Source: Anaerolineae bacterium (GTDB lineage Bacteria > Chloroflexota > Anaerolineae > Aggregatilineales > Phototrophicaceae). From it: 64,000 bases of DNA. Position 1 is the first letter of the stretch. Each line of letters starts with the position of its first letter. The notes below the pieces were generated by a model. That model was not told where the DNA came from. It ran no database searches and saw only the letters and a program-made list of their open reading frames with translations. The position numbers and the translations under genes were made by a program. Of this stretch, positions 27,101 through 37,084 are shown piece by piece. The stretch spans positions 42,000 through 105,999 of the forward strand of contig JALHNT010000005.1 in the NCBI GenBank assembly GCA_022843385.1, written 5' to 3'.

Positions 27101-28066
27101 ATGGTCTATCACCCAACCGCTAAAGTGTTGGCCGTGCTTGAACTTCTGCAAACGCATGGGCATCTGAGCGGACGCGAATTAGCCCGACGCCTGGAGGTCG
27201 ATGTTCGCACCGTTCGCCGCTACATCACCACCCTACAAGACATCGGCATCCCCATTGAATCGGAGATTGGACGGCATGGGGGCTATGCGCTGCGACCAGG
27301 TTTCCGTCTGCCGCCGCTGATGTTCAACGACGATGAAGTGTTGGTGCTGACGCTGGGTCTGTTGCTGGCGCGGCGGTTGGCGCTGACCGATGCCGCCAGC
27401 GCGGTCGAAAGCGCCCTGGCGAAGATTGAGCGTGTGTTGCCGCACCCGCTGCGCGACCGACTGCGCGGCCTCACCCACTCGATGCGACTGGACGAGCCAG
27501 CCGAGGCTGTTCAGGTCGAGGGCGACATTCTGACCACCCTGAGCCTCGCCAGCAGCCTAGCGCGACAGGTGCGGCTGCGCTATGACTCCAGGGAAGGGGA
27601 AACCAGTCGCCTGTTCGATTCCTACGCGGTGCTGTTTCATCAGGAACGCTGGTACACCGTGGGCTACTGTCATCTGCGGGAAGGGCTGCGTGTCTTCCGG
27701 CTAGATCGGATCCGGGAAGCCGCCCTGACCGAGAGCCGGTTTGTGCCCCTAGCCAGCTTTGATGCTTTCACCTACATGCTCAACTCGTTTGAGGCCATCC
27801 CTGATGAGTGGGTTATTGAGGTGCTGCTGGAGACCCCGCTGGAGACTGCCCGCCAGATGATCCCCCGCTCACTGGCTACACTGGTTCAGGATGGCGACCA
27901 GGTGTGCCTGCGCGCCTCCATCCGCGATCTACATGAAATGGCATTGACCATCATCAGACTGGGTTGCCCCTTCACGGTCATTCAGCCGCCGGAACTGCGA
28001 GCAACTCTTCAGGCGATTGCCGCCTCGATTGCGCGGTGGGCTGGGGTCCCATTCAGCATGTTATGA
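27101..28066 (+). CDS. WYL domain transcriptional regulator
   Basis: 'AVLELLQTHGHLSGRELARRLEVDVRTVRRYITTLQDIGIPIESEIGRHGGYALRPGFRLPPLMFNDDE' HTH_11 and 'VRLRYDSREGETSRLFDSYAVLFHQERWYTVGYC' WYL. Confidence 0.95.
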   Translation: MVYHPTAKVLAVLELLQTHGHLSGRELARRLEVDVRTVRRYITTLQDIGIPIESEIGRHGGYALRPGFRLPPLMFNDDEVLVLTLGLLLARRLALTDAASAVESALAKIERVLPHPLRDRLRGLTHSMRLDEPAEAVQVEGDILTTLSLASSLARQVRLRYDSREGETSRLFDSYAVLFHQERWYTVGYCHLREGLRVFRLDRIREAALTESRFVPLASFDAFTYMLNSFEAIPDEWVIEVLLETPLETARQMIPRSLATLVQDGDQVCLRASIRDLHEMALTIIRLGCPFTVIQPPELRATLQAIAASIARWAGVPFSML

Positions 28067-28340
28067 CGGAGCTGGATCACCTGTTCAACGAGATCATCCA
28101 GCATGTTGTATCCAGCATCCGACACTCCTTTTGCCTGGTGATCGGTCGCCATACTTGGCTGGCGCGGGCGAGCCGCCCCCGGTAGACTGATACCATCATC
28201 CAAGCGAGTCTATCATACTGAGTGAACGGCAACTTGCTAAACTCTATCAGACCTTGTAGTCACTCCACCGAGTTTAGTTTTCTATCGTCGGCTCAGTAAG
28301 TACCGTCATTGATCCGCCTCTCTGAAAATGGAATGGGCAC

Positions 28341-28883
28341 ATGTCTGACCTGGAACGTTATTCCGTATTGTTCGCCCCGACCTTCTGGGAGTGGGGGCCA
28401 ATTCAGGCGCAGTTTGAACGTCTGACCGCGCCGCTGCCTGACGCGCTTATCACTAACATCAATATCATCCCTTTCGTCGGCGATCAGTGCGTCCTGACGC
28501 TGACGACCGATGACCGTTGGGAGATCATCGGCGGCACGCGCGAACCGGATGAGCCGATCATCGACACGCTGCGGCGCGAATTGATCGAGGAAGCCGGGGC
28601 GGACTACATCAACTTCACGCCGATGGGTGCCTGGAAATGTCACTCGTTGGCGGTCAAACCCTACCGCCCGCATATGCCGCACCCGGATTTCTACCGGCTG
28701 GTGGGGTATGGCGATGTCCGCCTGACCGGTCAGCCAACCAGCCCGGCCGGTGCCGAGCAGATCGCCTCGGTGCATGTGGTGCCAGTGGCGGAGGCGATCC
28801 GCCGCTACCGGTCAATTGGCCGCGATGATCTGGCCGATCTGGTGCGGTTCGCTCACGACCTGCGCCAGTCGCATTCGGGCTAA
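28341..28883 (+). CDS. NUDIX hydrolase
   Basis: 'WEIIGGTREPDEPIIDTLRRELIEEAGADYI' resembles the Nudix box GX5EX7REUXEEXGU. Confidence 0.9.
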   Translation: MSDLERYSVLFAPTFWEWGPIQAQFERLTAPLPDALITNINIIPFVGDQCVLTLTTDDRWEIIGGTREPDEPIIDTLRRELIEEAGADYINFTPMGAWKCHSLAVKPYRPHMPHPDFYRLVGYGDVRLTGQPTSPAGAEQIASVHVVPVAEAIRRYRSIGRDDLADLVRFAHDLRQSHSG

Positions 28884-28996
28884 AGCGAGGCGTTCGAATT
28901 AACCGGGGCGAAATTGCTGCAAGGCCTTACTCGACCCTGTGGCGCTTTTCGTGTACACTTAGGCGGCTGTGACAATCGGAACAATCGGGAGGCCCT

Positions 28997-29398
28997 ATGG
29001 CAACGGATTCCCGGACCTGGTTCTATACCACGCCCGAACCACGTCCGTATTTCATCGAAGAACGAGTCAACCACACCCTGTGGCGCAACCGCCTGCAAGG
29101 TCTTTCGATGACCTGCACTCACTATACGACTCCCATCAAGCTCGAAGGAATCTGGAACGGGATGACGGTGGAATTCGAATTCCAGCCGGGCAAGTGGTTC
29201 ATCCTGCGCGCCGGACGCGAGGTGAAGGAACTGATCGGCGTCATGCGCCAGATCCTCTTCATCCGCCCCGCCTTCGCTTATACCGATGCCAACGGCCTGT
29301 TCTGTGTCGAGTGGCACACCGACAGCGGCGCGGAACGGTTCCGCGAATTGCAGGGCAACCCGGTGTATCAGGGTTTGAAGCGCCTGAAAAAAGACTGA
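28997..29398 (+). CDS. Conserved hypothetical protein
   Basis: 133 aa ORF in an otherwise uncovered same-strand gap, protein-like composition. Confidence 0.6.
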   Translation: MATDSRTWFYTTPEPRPYFIEERVNHTLWRNRLQGLSMTCTHYTTPIKLEGIWNGMTVEFEFQPGKWFILRAGREVKELIGVMRQILFIRPAFAYTDANGLFCVEWHTDSGAERFRELQGNPVYQGLKRLKKD

Positions 29399-29444
29399 TT
29401 GAACCGGGGCGATTCATCCATCGCCCCAGCTCTATTCATCATCC

Positions 29445-30578
29445 ATGATCCCTTTCCGCAACCTCCGCCAACTGCTCTCCATGCAGGCCAAAGCCTCGCC
29501 GGAAAAGCTATTTCTGGCGATTCACCAGCCCGGCAGCGAAACCCAGATCATCAGCTATGCCGAGCTGAACGCCCGCGCCCACCAGACGGCTAACCTGTTG
29601 CAGGATGGCTGTGGCCTGATGCCCGGCCAAACGCTGGCACTGATCGATGACCAAGCGGCAGATGTAGCGGTGATCCTACTGGCCTGCTGGCTGATCGGCG
29701 CGGTGGTTGTGATGGTGCCGCTGCATGATGAGGCACAGGTTGTCTCGCGGCTTGGAGATGAGGTTATCACAGTCGGCATCGTGCGCGGAGCCGAACGGAC
29801 AGCGCGCCTGCGGGCGCAGTTGCCGGATTTGCCGCTGTTACAGATCGGCGGAGCAGCGGTTGATGACTGGCACTTTGATAGTCTGGTAGCTCGCCTGTCC
29901 AACACCTTCTTCAATGATGCACCCGAACCGAGTCTGGAGTCGCCGGCGTTGCGGCTGGCAGGTCATATGCTCACCCAACGGGATGTGATCGAAGCGGCGC
30001 AAACCGTCGCCCAGGCACACGCCATCAGCGGCAATCAGAATCTCCTCAGCAGCACTGGACTGAGTGGCATGACCGGGCTGCTGCCGCTGCTGGTCGCGCT
30101 GCTGACCGGCAGTTCGCTCACCCTCGCGCTGCATCACGATCCCGCCGGGTTGTTTCGCCAGATCACGGCCGCGCGGGCGCATGTCGCGTTTGTCACAGGG
30201 AGCGAATTGGAACAGGCGGTTCAGTTCGGCGACGCCCAACAAACCGCCGGACGCGCCATCTACGGCGATGGTTTATATCAGCAGGACATCCGGCAGTTGC
30301 GCCATTTTTTCTGTCCACCGCATCACCTGACCACTGACCTGCTGCGACGCTTCACTGACCGCTACGGACAATTCATCCTGACCGGGGCGGTAGACGCTGC
30401 CGGACGGTATCAGACCCTGATGCCTATCGACTGGACGTGGGATGCCTATCGCCATTGGCTGCTGAAACACGCCCCGGCGCTGTGCCTGGGCTGCCCAGTG
30501 ACGCCAACTGTTGATGCAGCCGCCTATCACAGCGAGAGCGATGAGGCCGGGCGGCGCGTGGTGTACGCATCATCATGA
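29445..30578 (+). CDS. Degenerate adenylate-forming (AMP-binding) enzyme homologue
   Basis: N-term 'LRQLLSMQAKASPEKLFLAIHQPGSETQIISYAELNARAHQTANLLQDG.GLMPGQTLALI' is AMP-binding-like; P-loop and C-terminal subdomain absent. Confidence 0.75.
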   Translation: MIPFRNLRQLLSMQAKASPEKLFLAIHQPGSETQIISYAELNARAHQTANLLQDGCGLMPGQTLALIDDQAADVAVILLACWLIGAVVVMVPLHDEAQVVSRLGDEVITVGIVRGAERTARLRAQLPDLPLLQIGGAAVDDWHFDSLVARLSNTFFNDAPEPSLESPALRLAGHMLTQRDVIEAAQTVAQAHAISGNQNLLSSTGLSGMTGLLPLLVALLTGSSLTLALHHDPAGLFRQITAARAHVAFVTGSELEQAVQFGDAQQTAGRAIYGDGLYQQDIRQLRHFFCPPHHLTTDLLRRFTDRYGQFILTGAVDAAGRYQTLMPIDWTWDAYRHWLLKHAPALCLGCPVTPTVDAAAYHSESDEAGRRVVYASS

Positions 30579-32101
30579 GCCGTTTCATCCTCGGCCTGGA
30601 TGCCGGAACCTCGGTCGTCAAAGCGGCGCTCTTCACTGGCGAAGGTCGTGAACTGGGTGCAGTGGCTCGCCGCACCACGCTGAAAAATCCCCAACCCGCC
30701 TGGGCCGAAGTCAGCATGAGCGAAACCTGGGCGATGACCGTCAGCGCCATCGGCGACCTGCTGGCGCAGCAGGGCATTACCGGCGACCAGATCAGCATCG
30801 TCGGTATCACCGGCAACATGGTCGGTGCCTGGCTGATCGACGAGGCCGGGCAGCCAGTGCGCGACGCCATCCTCTGGGCAGATGGACGCAGCCAGGTCAT
30901 CATCGATCAGATGATGCAGCAGCAGCCGGATTTTATGTCGCGCATCTTCGCCGAGTCGGGCAGCGTGATGCAGCAGGGCTGCACCCTGCCAGTGCTGCGC
31001 TGGCTGGCGGATTACGAGCCGGCCAGCCTGGAACGTGCCCGTCATGTCCTGTGCTGTAAGGACTGGCTCATCTACAACCTGACCGGGATGCTCCAGATGG
31101 ACCCGACGGAGGCCTCGGTGCTGCCCGGCAGCGCTCGTCTGCGCGGCTTCAGCGATGCCATGTTTGAACTGATCGACGTTCAGAGGTATCGTCACCTCTT
31201 CCCGCCAGTCGTGCCTTCCGAGCAGATCGTCGGGACAGTTCAGGCGGAAGCAGCGGCGCTCACGGGATTAGCGGTTGGGACGCCGGTCATCGCCGGGGCA
31301 GGGGATGTGCCGGCGTCCTGCATCGGCGTGGGGGCGGTTGAGCCGGGAGTGGCCTGTTCGCTGCTGGGGACGAATTTCCTCAATTGCCTGATTACCCCCC
31401 AGCCGGTGTTCGAGCCGCCGGATGTCGGCGTGTTGTTCTGCATCCCCGGCGGCAACTGGATCAAAGCCACCATCAACGTCTCCGGCACCACCAGCCTCGA
31501 CTGGGCGGTGGAGCAGTTCTGTCAGCCGGAAAAAGCGGCGGCGCAGTCTACGGCTGAGTTATTCACCCAGGTGGAAGCGCTCGTCCAGCAGAGCGAAGCC
31601 GGCGCAGGCGGGGTCATTTATCTGCCCTATCTCAGCCCACAGGGCATCACCGCGCCCATCGCCGAGCCAGCGGCCCGTGCCGATTTCTTCGGACTGACCC
31701 ATGAGCACAGCCGCGCCGACCTGCTGCGGGCTGTCTACGAAGGACTGGCGCTCTCGATTCGCGATGGCTACGATGTCATCCCCACGCCGGTTCACGAAAT
31801 CCGGCTGTCGGGTGGCGCAGCCAAAAGTGCGTTTTTCTGTCAGTTGGTGGCGGATTGCACCGGACGGCGGGTTATCGTCCCGCAAGGCAGCGAGTTCGGG
31901 GCGAAGGGCGCGGCGCTGCTGGCCGCTGTCGCTGCCGGTCACTTCCCCAACGTCCGGGCTGCCGTCGCTGCCCAGACTGATCCGACCCAGGTCTACACGC
32001 CAGACCCGGCACGACAGGCAGCTTATGCCCACGTCCATGCCTTGTATACCCAACTGCGTCAGGCATTGCTGCCGGTGTGGCAGGCGGCGCGGAGTCGGTG
32101 A
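30575..32101 (+). CDS. FGGY family carbohydrate kinase (xylulokinase-like)
   Basis: 'FILGLDAGTSVVKAALF', 'ILWADGRSQ', 'GVACSLLGTNFLNCLI', 'IRLSGGAAKSAFFCQLVADCTGRRVIVPQGSEFGAKGAALLA'. Confidence 0.94.
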   Translation: MSRFILGLDAGTSVVKAALFTGEGRELGAVARRTTLKNPQPAWAEVSMSETWAMTVSAIGDLLAQQGITGDQISIVGITGNMVGAWLIDEAGQPVRDAILWADGRSQVIIDQMMQQQPDFMSRIFAESGSVMQQGCTLPVLRWLADYEPASLERARHVLCCKDWLIYNLTGMLQMDPTEASVLPGSARLRGFSDAMFELIDVQRYRHLFPPVVPSEQIVGTVQAEAAALTGLAVGTPVIAGAGDVPASCIGVGAVEPGVACSLLGTNFLNCLITPQPVFEPPDVGVLFCIPGGNWIKATINVSGTTSLDWAVEQFCQPEKAAAQSTAELFTQVEALVQQSEAGAGGVIYLPYLSPQGITAPIAEPAARADFFGLTHEHSRADLLRAVYEGLALSIRDGYDVIPTPVHEIRLSGGAAKSAFFCQLVADCTGRRVIVPQGSEFGAKGAALLAAVAAGHFPNVRAAVAAQTDPTQVYTPDPARQAAYAHVHALYTQLRQALLPVWQAARSR

Positions 32102-32220
32102 ATCCCGTCGCGCGACTCGCAATATGACGAACATCATGTCTTCCCGCTACCGTCTGCAACTATCAGCACTATACAGAACAGGACACACTGACAATAAAGT
32201 GATTCTTGAAATGGGAGGTT

Positions 32221-32697
32221 ATGATGTCCAGCCGCAGGAAACGTGTACGCCGACCCTTTAGCCTGTATATCCTCACTGGCTGCCTGTTGTTTCTGGCGAT
32301 GGGTGCTTTGGGCGGTGGGGCATCCCTCATTGCTGATCCCAGTGGCAGCGCTATGCAGATGCCGTCGGCATGGTTGCAAGGAACACCCTTCGGCAGCTAC
32401 CTTGTCCCTGGCCTGTTTTTGTTTGTGATCTTTGGTGTAGGCAGTCTGGTCGCTGTCTATGCCCTGTGGATGCGCCCGAAGTGGACGGTATTGGCAGACA
32501 TCACCAGGGGTACCCATGAGCACTTTGCCTGGGTGACGACGTTTGTGATCGGAATTCTGCTGGTCGCATGGATTGTGGTGCAGTATGCGCTGCTACGCGA
32601 GTTCCATCCCTTCCAGGTACTGTTCGGTCTGCTGGGTGTGGTCATCGCTGGATTAGACATGCTGCCGGCCATGCGACGGTATTACGCAGTCAAATGA
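32221..32697 (+). CDS. Small membrane protein
   Basis: GGAGG ribosome site before ATG 32221/32224; four hydrophobic helices. Confidence 0.75.
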   Translation: MMSSRRKRVRRPFSLYILTGCLLFLAMGALGGGASLIADPSGSAMQMPSAWLQGTPFGSYLVPGLFLFVIFGVGSLVAVYALWMRPKWTVLADITRGTHEHFAWVTTFVIGILLVAWIVVQYALLREFHPFQVLFGLLGVVIAGLDMLPAMRRYYAVK

Positions 32698-32937
32698 GCG
32701 ACAGATAGGCCGTTGAAGTGTCCGACATCATTGCTCATTCCGAGTTCAGAATTGTCAGTTGATAGTTAAAGGAGGGTCTGTTTACAACTCTCCACACTTG
32801 TTATGATCCGTTATAAATACGGCTACTTTGATTCTTCATCAATGAGCTGGGCAGGGCACACCATCCCGATCAGGTTTAACCGTCGGGTCGTTAAGCGTTT
32901 ATGGGATTCACGCTGACGAAAAGAGGTCGGCAGCATC

Positions 32938-33459
32938 TTAATTGGCGTCGTCGGCCTGGCGCAAGCGCCCCAACTGAGCGAACAGGGGATGTCTGCTCCA
33001 TTGTTCCAGTGGCTCGGCATGATGCTCGACCAGCCAGATCGCCGCGTCCTCCGCCCCGGCCTGACGCAGCATTTCAGCGCTCCAGGCGGGGTGATGGACA
33101 TAGACCACACACGGACGCTGTAGGGGGTGGGCCGGATCGCCAGTGCTCCAGCGACGATAGCGTTCCGGCAATAGAGTCTTGAGCGTGACGGCCAGCGTCT
33201 TCTGCCAGACCGCGATGGGATAGCGCGTCTTGCCGACATCATGCAGCAGTGCCGCCACGGCCAGCGCCGGCGTGGGTTCGCCCCCTGTCAGGACGCTGCG
33301 CAGCACATTCAGGCTGTGAAGCTGTTCATCGCGCCGCATCGACCGGAATAGCGCCATCAGCGGCGGGCTGAGATAACGCTCGGCCAGCGCAAATTCCACC
33401 GGTTGGGTGAAGGCCAGCAGCGCCCGCGCGCCTTGCCCAAGACGATACACCAGGGTCAT
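32938..33459 (-). CDS. HD domain-containing phosphohydrolase-like protein
   Basis: 'RRDEQLHSLNVLRSVLTGG..TPALAVAALLHDVGKTRYPI..WQKTLAV'. Confidence 0.88.
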   Translation of the reverse strand: MTLVYRLGQGARALLAFTQPVEFALAERYLSPPLMALFRSMRRDEQLHSLNVLRSVLTGGEPTPALAVAALLHDVGKTRYPIAVWQKTLAVTLKTLLPERYRRWSTGDPAHPLQRPCVVYVHHPAWSAEMLRQAGAEDAAIWLVEHHAEPLEQWSRHPLFAQLGRLRQADDAN

Positions 33460-33462
33460 CGA

Positions 33463-34074
33463 TCAGAACAACAGGAAGCGCAGCACCGATGTCACCGGCC
33501 CGCCGATCAGGATGTTGAGAATGTTCAGGTTGGGCGGCGCGACGAAACTGAGCAGAATCAGACCCCAGAAGACATAATAGCTGGTCTGCTGATTGCGCTG
33601 CCACCAGCTCGCCAGATCAGGCGGCAGCAGGGCCAGCGCCATGCTCCAGCCATCCAGCGGGAACAGCGGGATGATGTTGAAGAAGGCCAGCAGCACATTG
33701 AGCGAGATGATGGTGAACAATAACTGAGACACCACGCTATCGAAACCGAGCGAGGGCGTCAGGATGCGAAAGAAGATGGCGAAGACCACCGCTACCAGCA
33801 GGTTCGAGAAGGGGCCAGCGCCAACAGCAGCGAAGTAACCCCAGCGCGGATTGCGCATCCGGTACGGGTTGATCGGTGCCGAGCCGAGAATACCGAAGCC
33901 GATCAGCACACCCATCAGAAAGCCGATCGGGTTGATATGCACCAACGGGTTGAGTGTCAGACGCCCCTGGCTCGCGCCAGTGTTGTCGCCCATGCGGTAG
34001 GCCACATAGACGTGAGCGAATTCATGGATGGTCATGGCGATTAGCAGGGCAATCGCGCGGAGAAGAAGGTCCAT
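33463..34074 (-). CDS. Site-2 protease family (M50) metalloprotease
   Basis: 'LLIAMTIHEFAHVYVAYRMGDNTGASQGRLTLNPLVHINPIG' and 'LLAFFNIIPLFPLDGW'. Confidence 0.93.
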   Translation of the reverse strand: MDLLLRAIALLIAMTIHEFAHVYVAYRMGDNTGASQGRLTLNPLVHINPIGFLMGVLIGFGILGSAPINPYRMRNPRWGYFAAVGAGPFSNLLVAVVFAIFFRILTPSLGFDSVVSQLLFTIISLNVLLAFFNIIPLFPLDGWSMALALLPPDLASWWQRNQQTSYYVFWGLILLSFVAPPNLNILNILIGGPVTSVLRFLLF

Positions 34075-34193
34075 CGGGCTTGAGAATAGCAACGTAGACT
34101 CCAGTTCAATCGGGACGATGCGATTAACTCAAAAGTATAGCACAGGCTGTATCAACGGAACGTCGGCATCAGTTGAAGATTTGATGAGGGGCA

Positions 34194-35123
34194 TCACCCG
34201 GCAGCCACCGATTTGCGTCGGGCCTGGAGCGCTGCGCCGATCAGGCACACATCATCGCCCAGCGCTGCCAGCTTGAGCAGGTCGGGATGGTTGAAGGCCG
34301 GGTCGATCAGCAGCTCGGCCAGCACTGCCCGCGCCGGAGCCAGGATCAGTTCGCCCAGGTTGGTCACGCTGCCGCCAATCACCACCACCTGCGGGTTGAA
34401 GCAGTGCACCAGCGCCACCAGCCCCAGGCCGAGCCAGCGCCCGGCTTCCTGTACAACCGTCCGCGCCAGTTCATCGCCGGCCTGCGCCGCTTCGCCTACC
34501 GCTTTGCCATCCACCAGTGCCAGACCTCGCAGCGTTGATGGCATGTCACTGGTCGCCAACCGTTCCCGCGCCTGTCGTCCGATGGCGGTGCCGGAAGCCA
34601 GCGCCTCCAGGCTATAATAGCGCCCATCAAGCGCCATGAACTTGATGTGACCGGGTTCAATTGCCAGCCCACGCCAGCCGGTGAATAACTGGCCGTTGAG
34701 GATCGCCCCGCCGCCGATGCCGGTGCTGATGGTCAGGTAGAGCGCCGGGTCGCAACCCCGCGCCGCCCCCATCTGCGACTCGGCCAGCGCCGCCAGGTTG
34801 GCATCATTCTCCATGTGGGTCGGGGCGTTGCTGAAGGCTTCACTGATGCGCTGCGCCAGCGGCACCCGATCCCAGCCGGGCAGGGTGTTGGCGTGGAGGA
34901 TCAGGCCGGTATAGGCCTGTGGCCCAGGAGCACAGATGCCAATGGCCGCGGGTTTCTGACCGGGTGGGACAACGCGGCGCGCCAGATCAATCAAGCGCTG
35001 GATGACGGCCTCTGGCGCTTCATCGGTGTGCGACAGCCCTTCATCGCGCGTCAGCAGCGTCATCGAGTCGGAGAACCAGCCGACGCGGGTGCGCGTCCCG
35101 CCAAAATCAATCGAGAGGTACAT
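34194..35123 (-). CDS. ROK family protein (glucokinase-like)
   Basis: 'YLSIDFGGTRTRVGWF', 'MENDANLAALAESQMGAARGCDPALYLTISTGIGGGAILNGQLFTG'. Confidence 0.92.
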   Translation of the reverse strand: MYLSIDFGGTRTRVGWFSDSMTLLTRDEGLSHTDEAPEAVIQRLIDLARRVVPPGQKPAAIGICAPGPQAYTGLILHANTLPGWDRVPLAQRISEAFSNAPTHMENDANLAALAESQMGAARGCDPALYLTISTGIGGGAILNGQLFTGWRGLAIEPGHIKFMALDGRYYSLEALASGTAIGRQARERLATSDMPSTLRGLALVDGKAVGEAAQAGDELARTVVQEAGRWLGLGLVALVHCFNPQVVVIGGSVTNLGELILAPARAVLAELLIDPAFNHPDLLKLAALGDDVCLIGAALQARRKSVAAG

Positions 35124-35128
35124 AGGCC

Positions 35129-35713
35129 CTACTGCCGGTAATGATTGGCTTTGATATTTTGCTCAGCCAGCCGCACCGTCTCTTCGACCCGCTTGGCACG
35201 GGTTTCCGGGCGTTTGGCGCTCTCGATCCACCACAGGATGTTCTTCTTGGAGGAGGGCGGGAAGGCTTCGAAATGCTGGCGGGCGGTTTCGTTGGCGGCC
35301 AGCGCCAGCGCCAGATCCTCCGGCATCGCCAGTTCTTCGATCGCATCATAAGCCGTCCACGAGCCATCCTGCTGGGCGGCTTCGATCTTGGCGAGGCCGG
35401 CGGGGGTCATCAAGCCCTGCTGGATGAGCATCTCTACCCGCTGCTTGTTGAGCTTCGACCAGGGGCTTTTAGCTTTGCGCGGCGAGAATAACTGCATATA
35501 CCGTTCGTCATCAATCGCGTTGGGGCGGCTGTCCACCCAGCCGAAGCACAGCGCTTCTTCCACCGCTTCATCATAACTGACGCGCGGTTTGCCGCTTTCC
35601 TTCTTGTAGTAGATCAACCAGATGCCAGCTGAAGTGGCATGATTCGCTTGCAACCACGCGCGCCATTCCTGACGGTTGGCCGCATACACCGTTTCGATCT
35701 CAGGCATTGTCAT
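35129..35713 (-). CDS. YdeI/OmpD-associated family protein
   Basis: 'EWRAWLQANHATSAGIWLIYYKKESGKPRVSYDEAVEEALCFGWVDSRPNAIDDERYMQLFSPRKAKSPWSKLNKQRVE'. Confidence 0.93.
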   Translation of the reverse strand: MTMPEIETVYAANRQEWRAWLQANHATSAGIWLIYYKKESGKPRVSYDEAVEEALCFGWVDSRPNAIDDERYMQLFSPRKAKSPWSKLNKQRVEMLIQQGLMTPAGLAKIEAAQQDGSWTAYDAIEELAMPEDLALALAANETARQHFEAFPPSSKKNILWWIESAKRPETRAKRVEETVRLAEQNIKANHYRQ

Positions 35714-35728
35714 GCAGGCGGTTCTCCT

Positions 35729-36112
35729 CTAATGCGGTTCGATGGGCTGGCGCGGCACAGAAGCAACGCCAGTAGTAGTTTCATCGACAACGAAGAAAAG
35801 GCGGTCAAAATCCTGAAGGCGATGGTCGAGCGTAAAAGTAATCCCTTCCGCCTCCAACAGCTCGCGCTGCGTCGCACCAGAAGCAGTTGCGCGGACTCGA
35901 TCCAGCTTCCCCTGGTCATTGACCACGCGATGCCAGGGTATATCTTCCTTTTCCGTGTCAGTGAGCTGTGACAGAATATAGGCTACATGCCTGGGCATGA
36001 CATCCAGATGAACGCCGATGGCACGAAAGGAGGTCACCCGTCCCGGCGGGACAGCCTCAATAACGGCCAGAACTGCGGCCTTGATGCGGATGAAAGCGGG
36101 TGACTTGGGCAT
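35729..36112 (-). CDS. Alkyltransferase-like (ATL) DNA-binding protein, MGMT family
   Basis: 'VPPGRVTSFRAIGVHLDVMPRHVAYILSQL' with 'IPWHRVVNDQGKL': active-site Cys of PCHR replaced by Trp. Confidence 0.9.
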   Translation of the reverse strand: MPKSPAFIRIKAAVLAVIEAVPPGRVTSFRAIGVHLDVMPRHVAYILSQLTDTEKEDIPWHRVVNDQGKLDRVRATASGATQRELLEAEGITFTLDHRLQDFDRLFFVVDETTTGVASVPRQPIEPH

Positions 36113-36122
36113 GAATAGCACC

Positions 36123-36503
36123 TCAACGCTGCCGCTGCTGACGGACGATTGCGCGAGCTTCGTCAAGCGTCTGAGTGGTGAACAGTCGATCACGGTTCTC
36201 CGGATTCATCTGCTTGAGCGTATCAACCATGACACGGACGAAGGTGCTGGCAATGACGACAGCAATGCCATAGTTAGCTGGGCGGGCACGAAGCAGTGCA
36301 TTGGCATGGGTTATCGCTCCGCCGCCGGACGGTAGCTCGGTGGTGCGGGTATCGGCAATGATGTCCACTGGATAGGGCAACACAGCGATAGTCGCATAAC
36401 AATCCTGAATTGCCTGATCGAACTCATTCCAGGTCCAATTCCCGCTGAACGTTATGAGATAGATGGTCTGCCCTTCGTCATCCCAGCACCCGGTAATCGG
36501 CAT
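36123..36503 (-). CDS. Small paralogous protein, member 1 (W-T-W..VDIIADTR family)
   Basis: 'GNWTWNEFDQAIQDCYATIAVLPYPVDIIADTRTTELPSGGGAITHANALLRARPANYGIAVVIAS'. Confidence 0.85.
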   Translation of the reverse strand: MPITGCWDDEGQTIYLITFSGNWTWNEFDQAIQDCYATIAVLPYPVDIIADTRTTELPSGGGAITHANALLRARPANYGIAVVIASTFVRVMVDTLKQMNPENRDRLFTTQTLDEARAIVRQQRQR

Positions 36504-36884
36504 TTACATTTCCTGCTGCTTTTCAATGATCTGATAGGCTTCGTCCAGACTCTTCGCGCCGAACATCATGGTCCGCATTTCAGTGTTCATCTGTTTGAAA
36601 ATATCCAGCATGACTTTGATGAAATGATTGGTGACAATCACGAGGAGGCCATTATTGGCGGGACGGTTGCGCAGCGCGGCGCTGGCACTCGATAGTGCAC
36701 TTCCCCCAACCGGCAGGCTGCTGGTGCGCATATCAGCAATCACATCAACACGATGTGGCTGCTCAGCGATTTCAACGTAGACCTGACGGGCCGAAGCGAA
36801 ATATTCATCCCAACTCCAGCGCCCTTCATAGGAGATGCGTATGATAGTACGTTCCGGGTTATCCCATTCGTGATGAATTGGCAT
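36504..36884 (-). CDS. Small paralogous protein, member 2
   Basis: 'EGRWSWDEYFASARQVYVEIAEQPHRVDVIADMRTSSLPVGGSALSSASAALRNRPANNGLLVIVTNHFIKVMLD'. Confidence 0.85.
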   Translation of the reverse strand: MPIHHEWDNPERTIIRISYEGRWSWDEYFASARQVYVEIAEQPHRVDVIADMRTSSLPVGGSALSSASAALRNRPANNGLLVIVTNHFIKVMLDIFKQMNTEMRTMMFGAKSLDEAYQIIEKQQEM

Positions 36885-36916
36885 GTGAACAACGTCTTTC
36901 CTATATGACACAGCCC

Positions 36917-37084
36917 CTAGAGCGTGTTATGAACTTCGCTCTCGTATTGCCCTCACCCCACGCTACGCAGCCCTCTCCCACGGGGCGAGGGGCTTAAAAG
37001 CACTAGGTTAACCACATCGCCTCTTCTCCCAGTGAGAGAAGGGGCGGGGGGGATGAGGGCTAAAAAGTGCATAACAGCCCCTAG
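36917..37084. mobile_element. MITE-like palindromic element (family A core), TA-flanked
   Basis: TIR GAGCGTGTTATGAACTT / AAAGTGCATAACAGCCCC inside C-TA-G flanks; core CCCTCACCCC..CCCTCTCCCA..CTCTTCTCCC..GAGAGAAGGGG..GATGAGGG. Confidence 0.75.
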
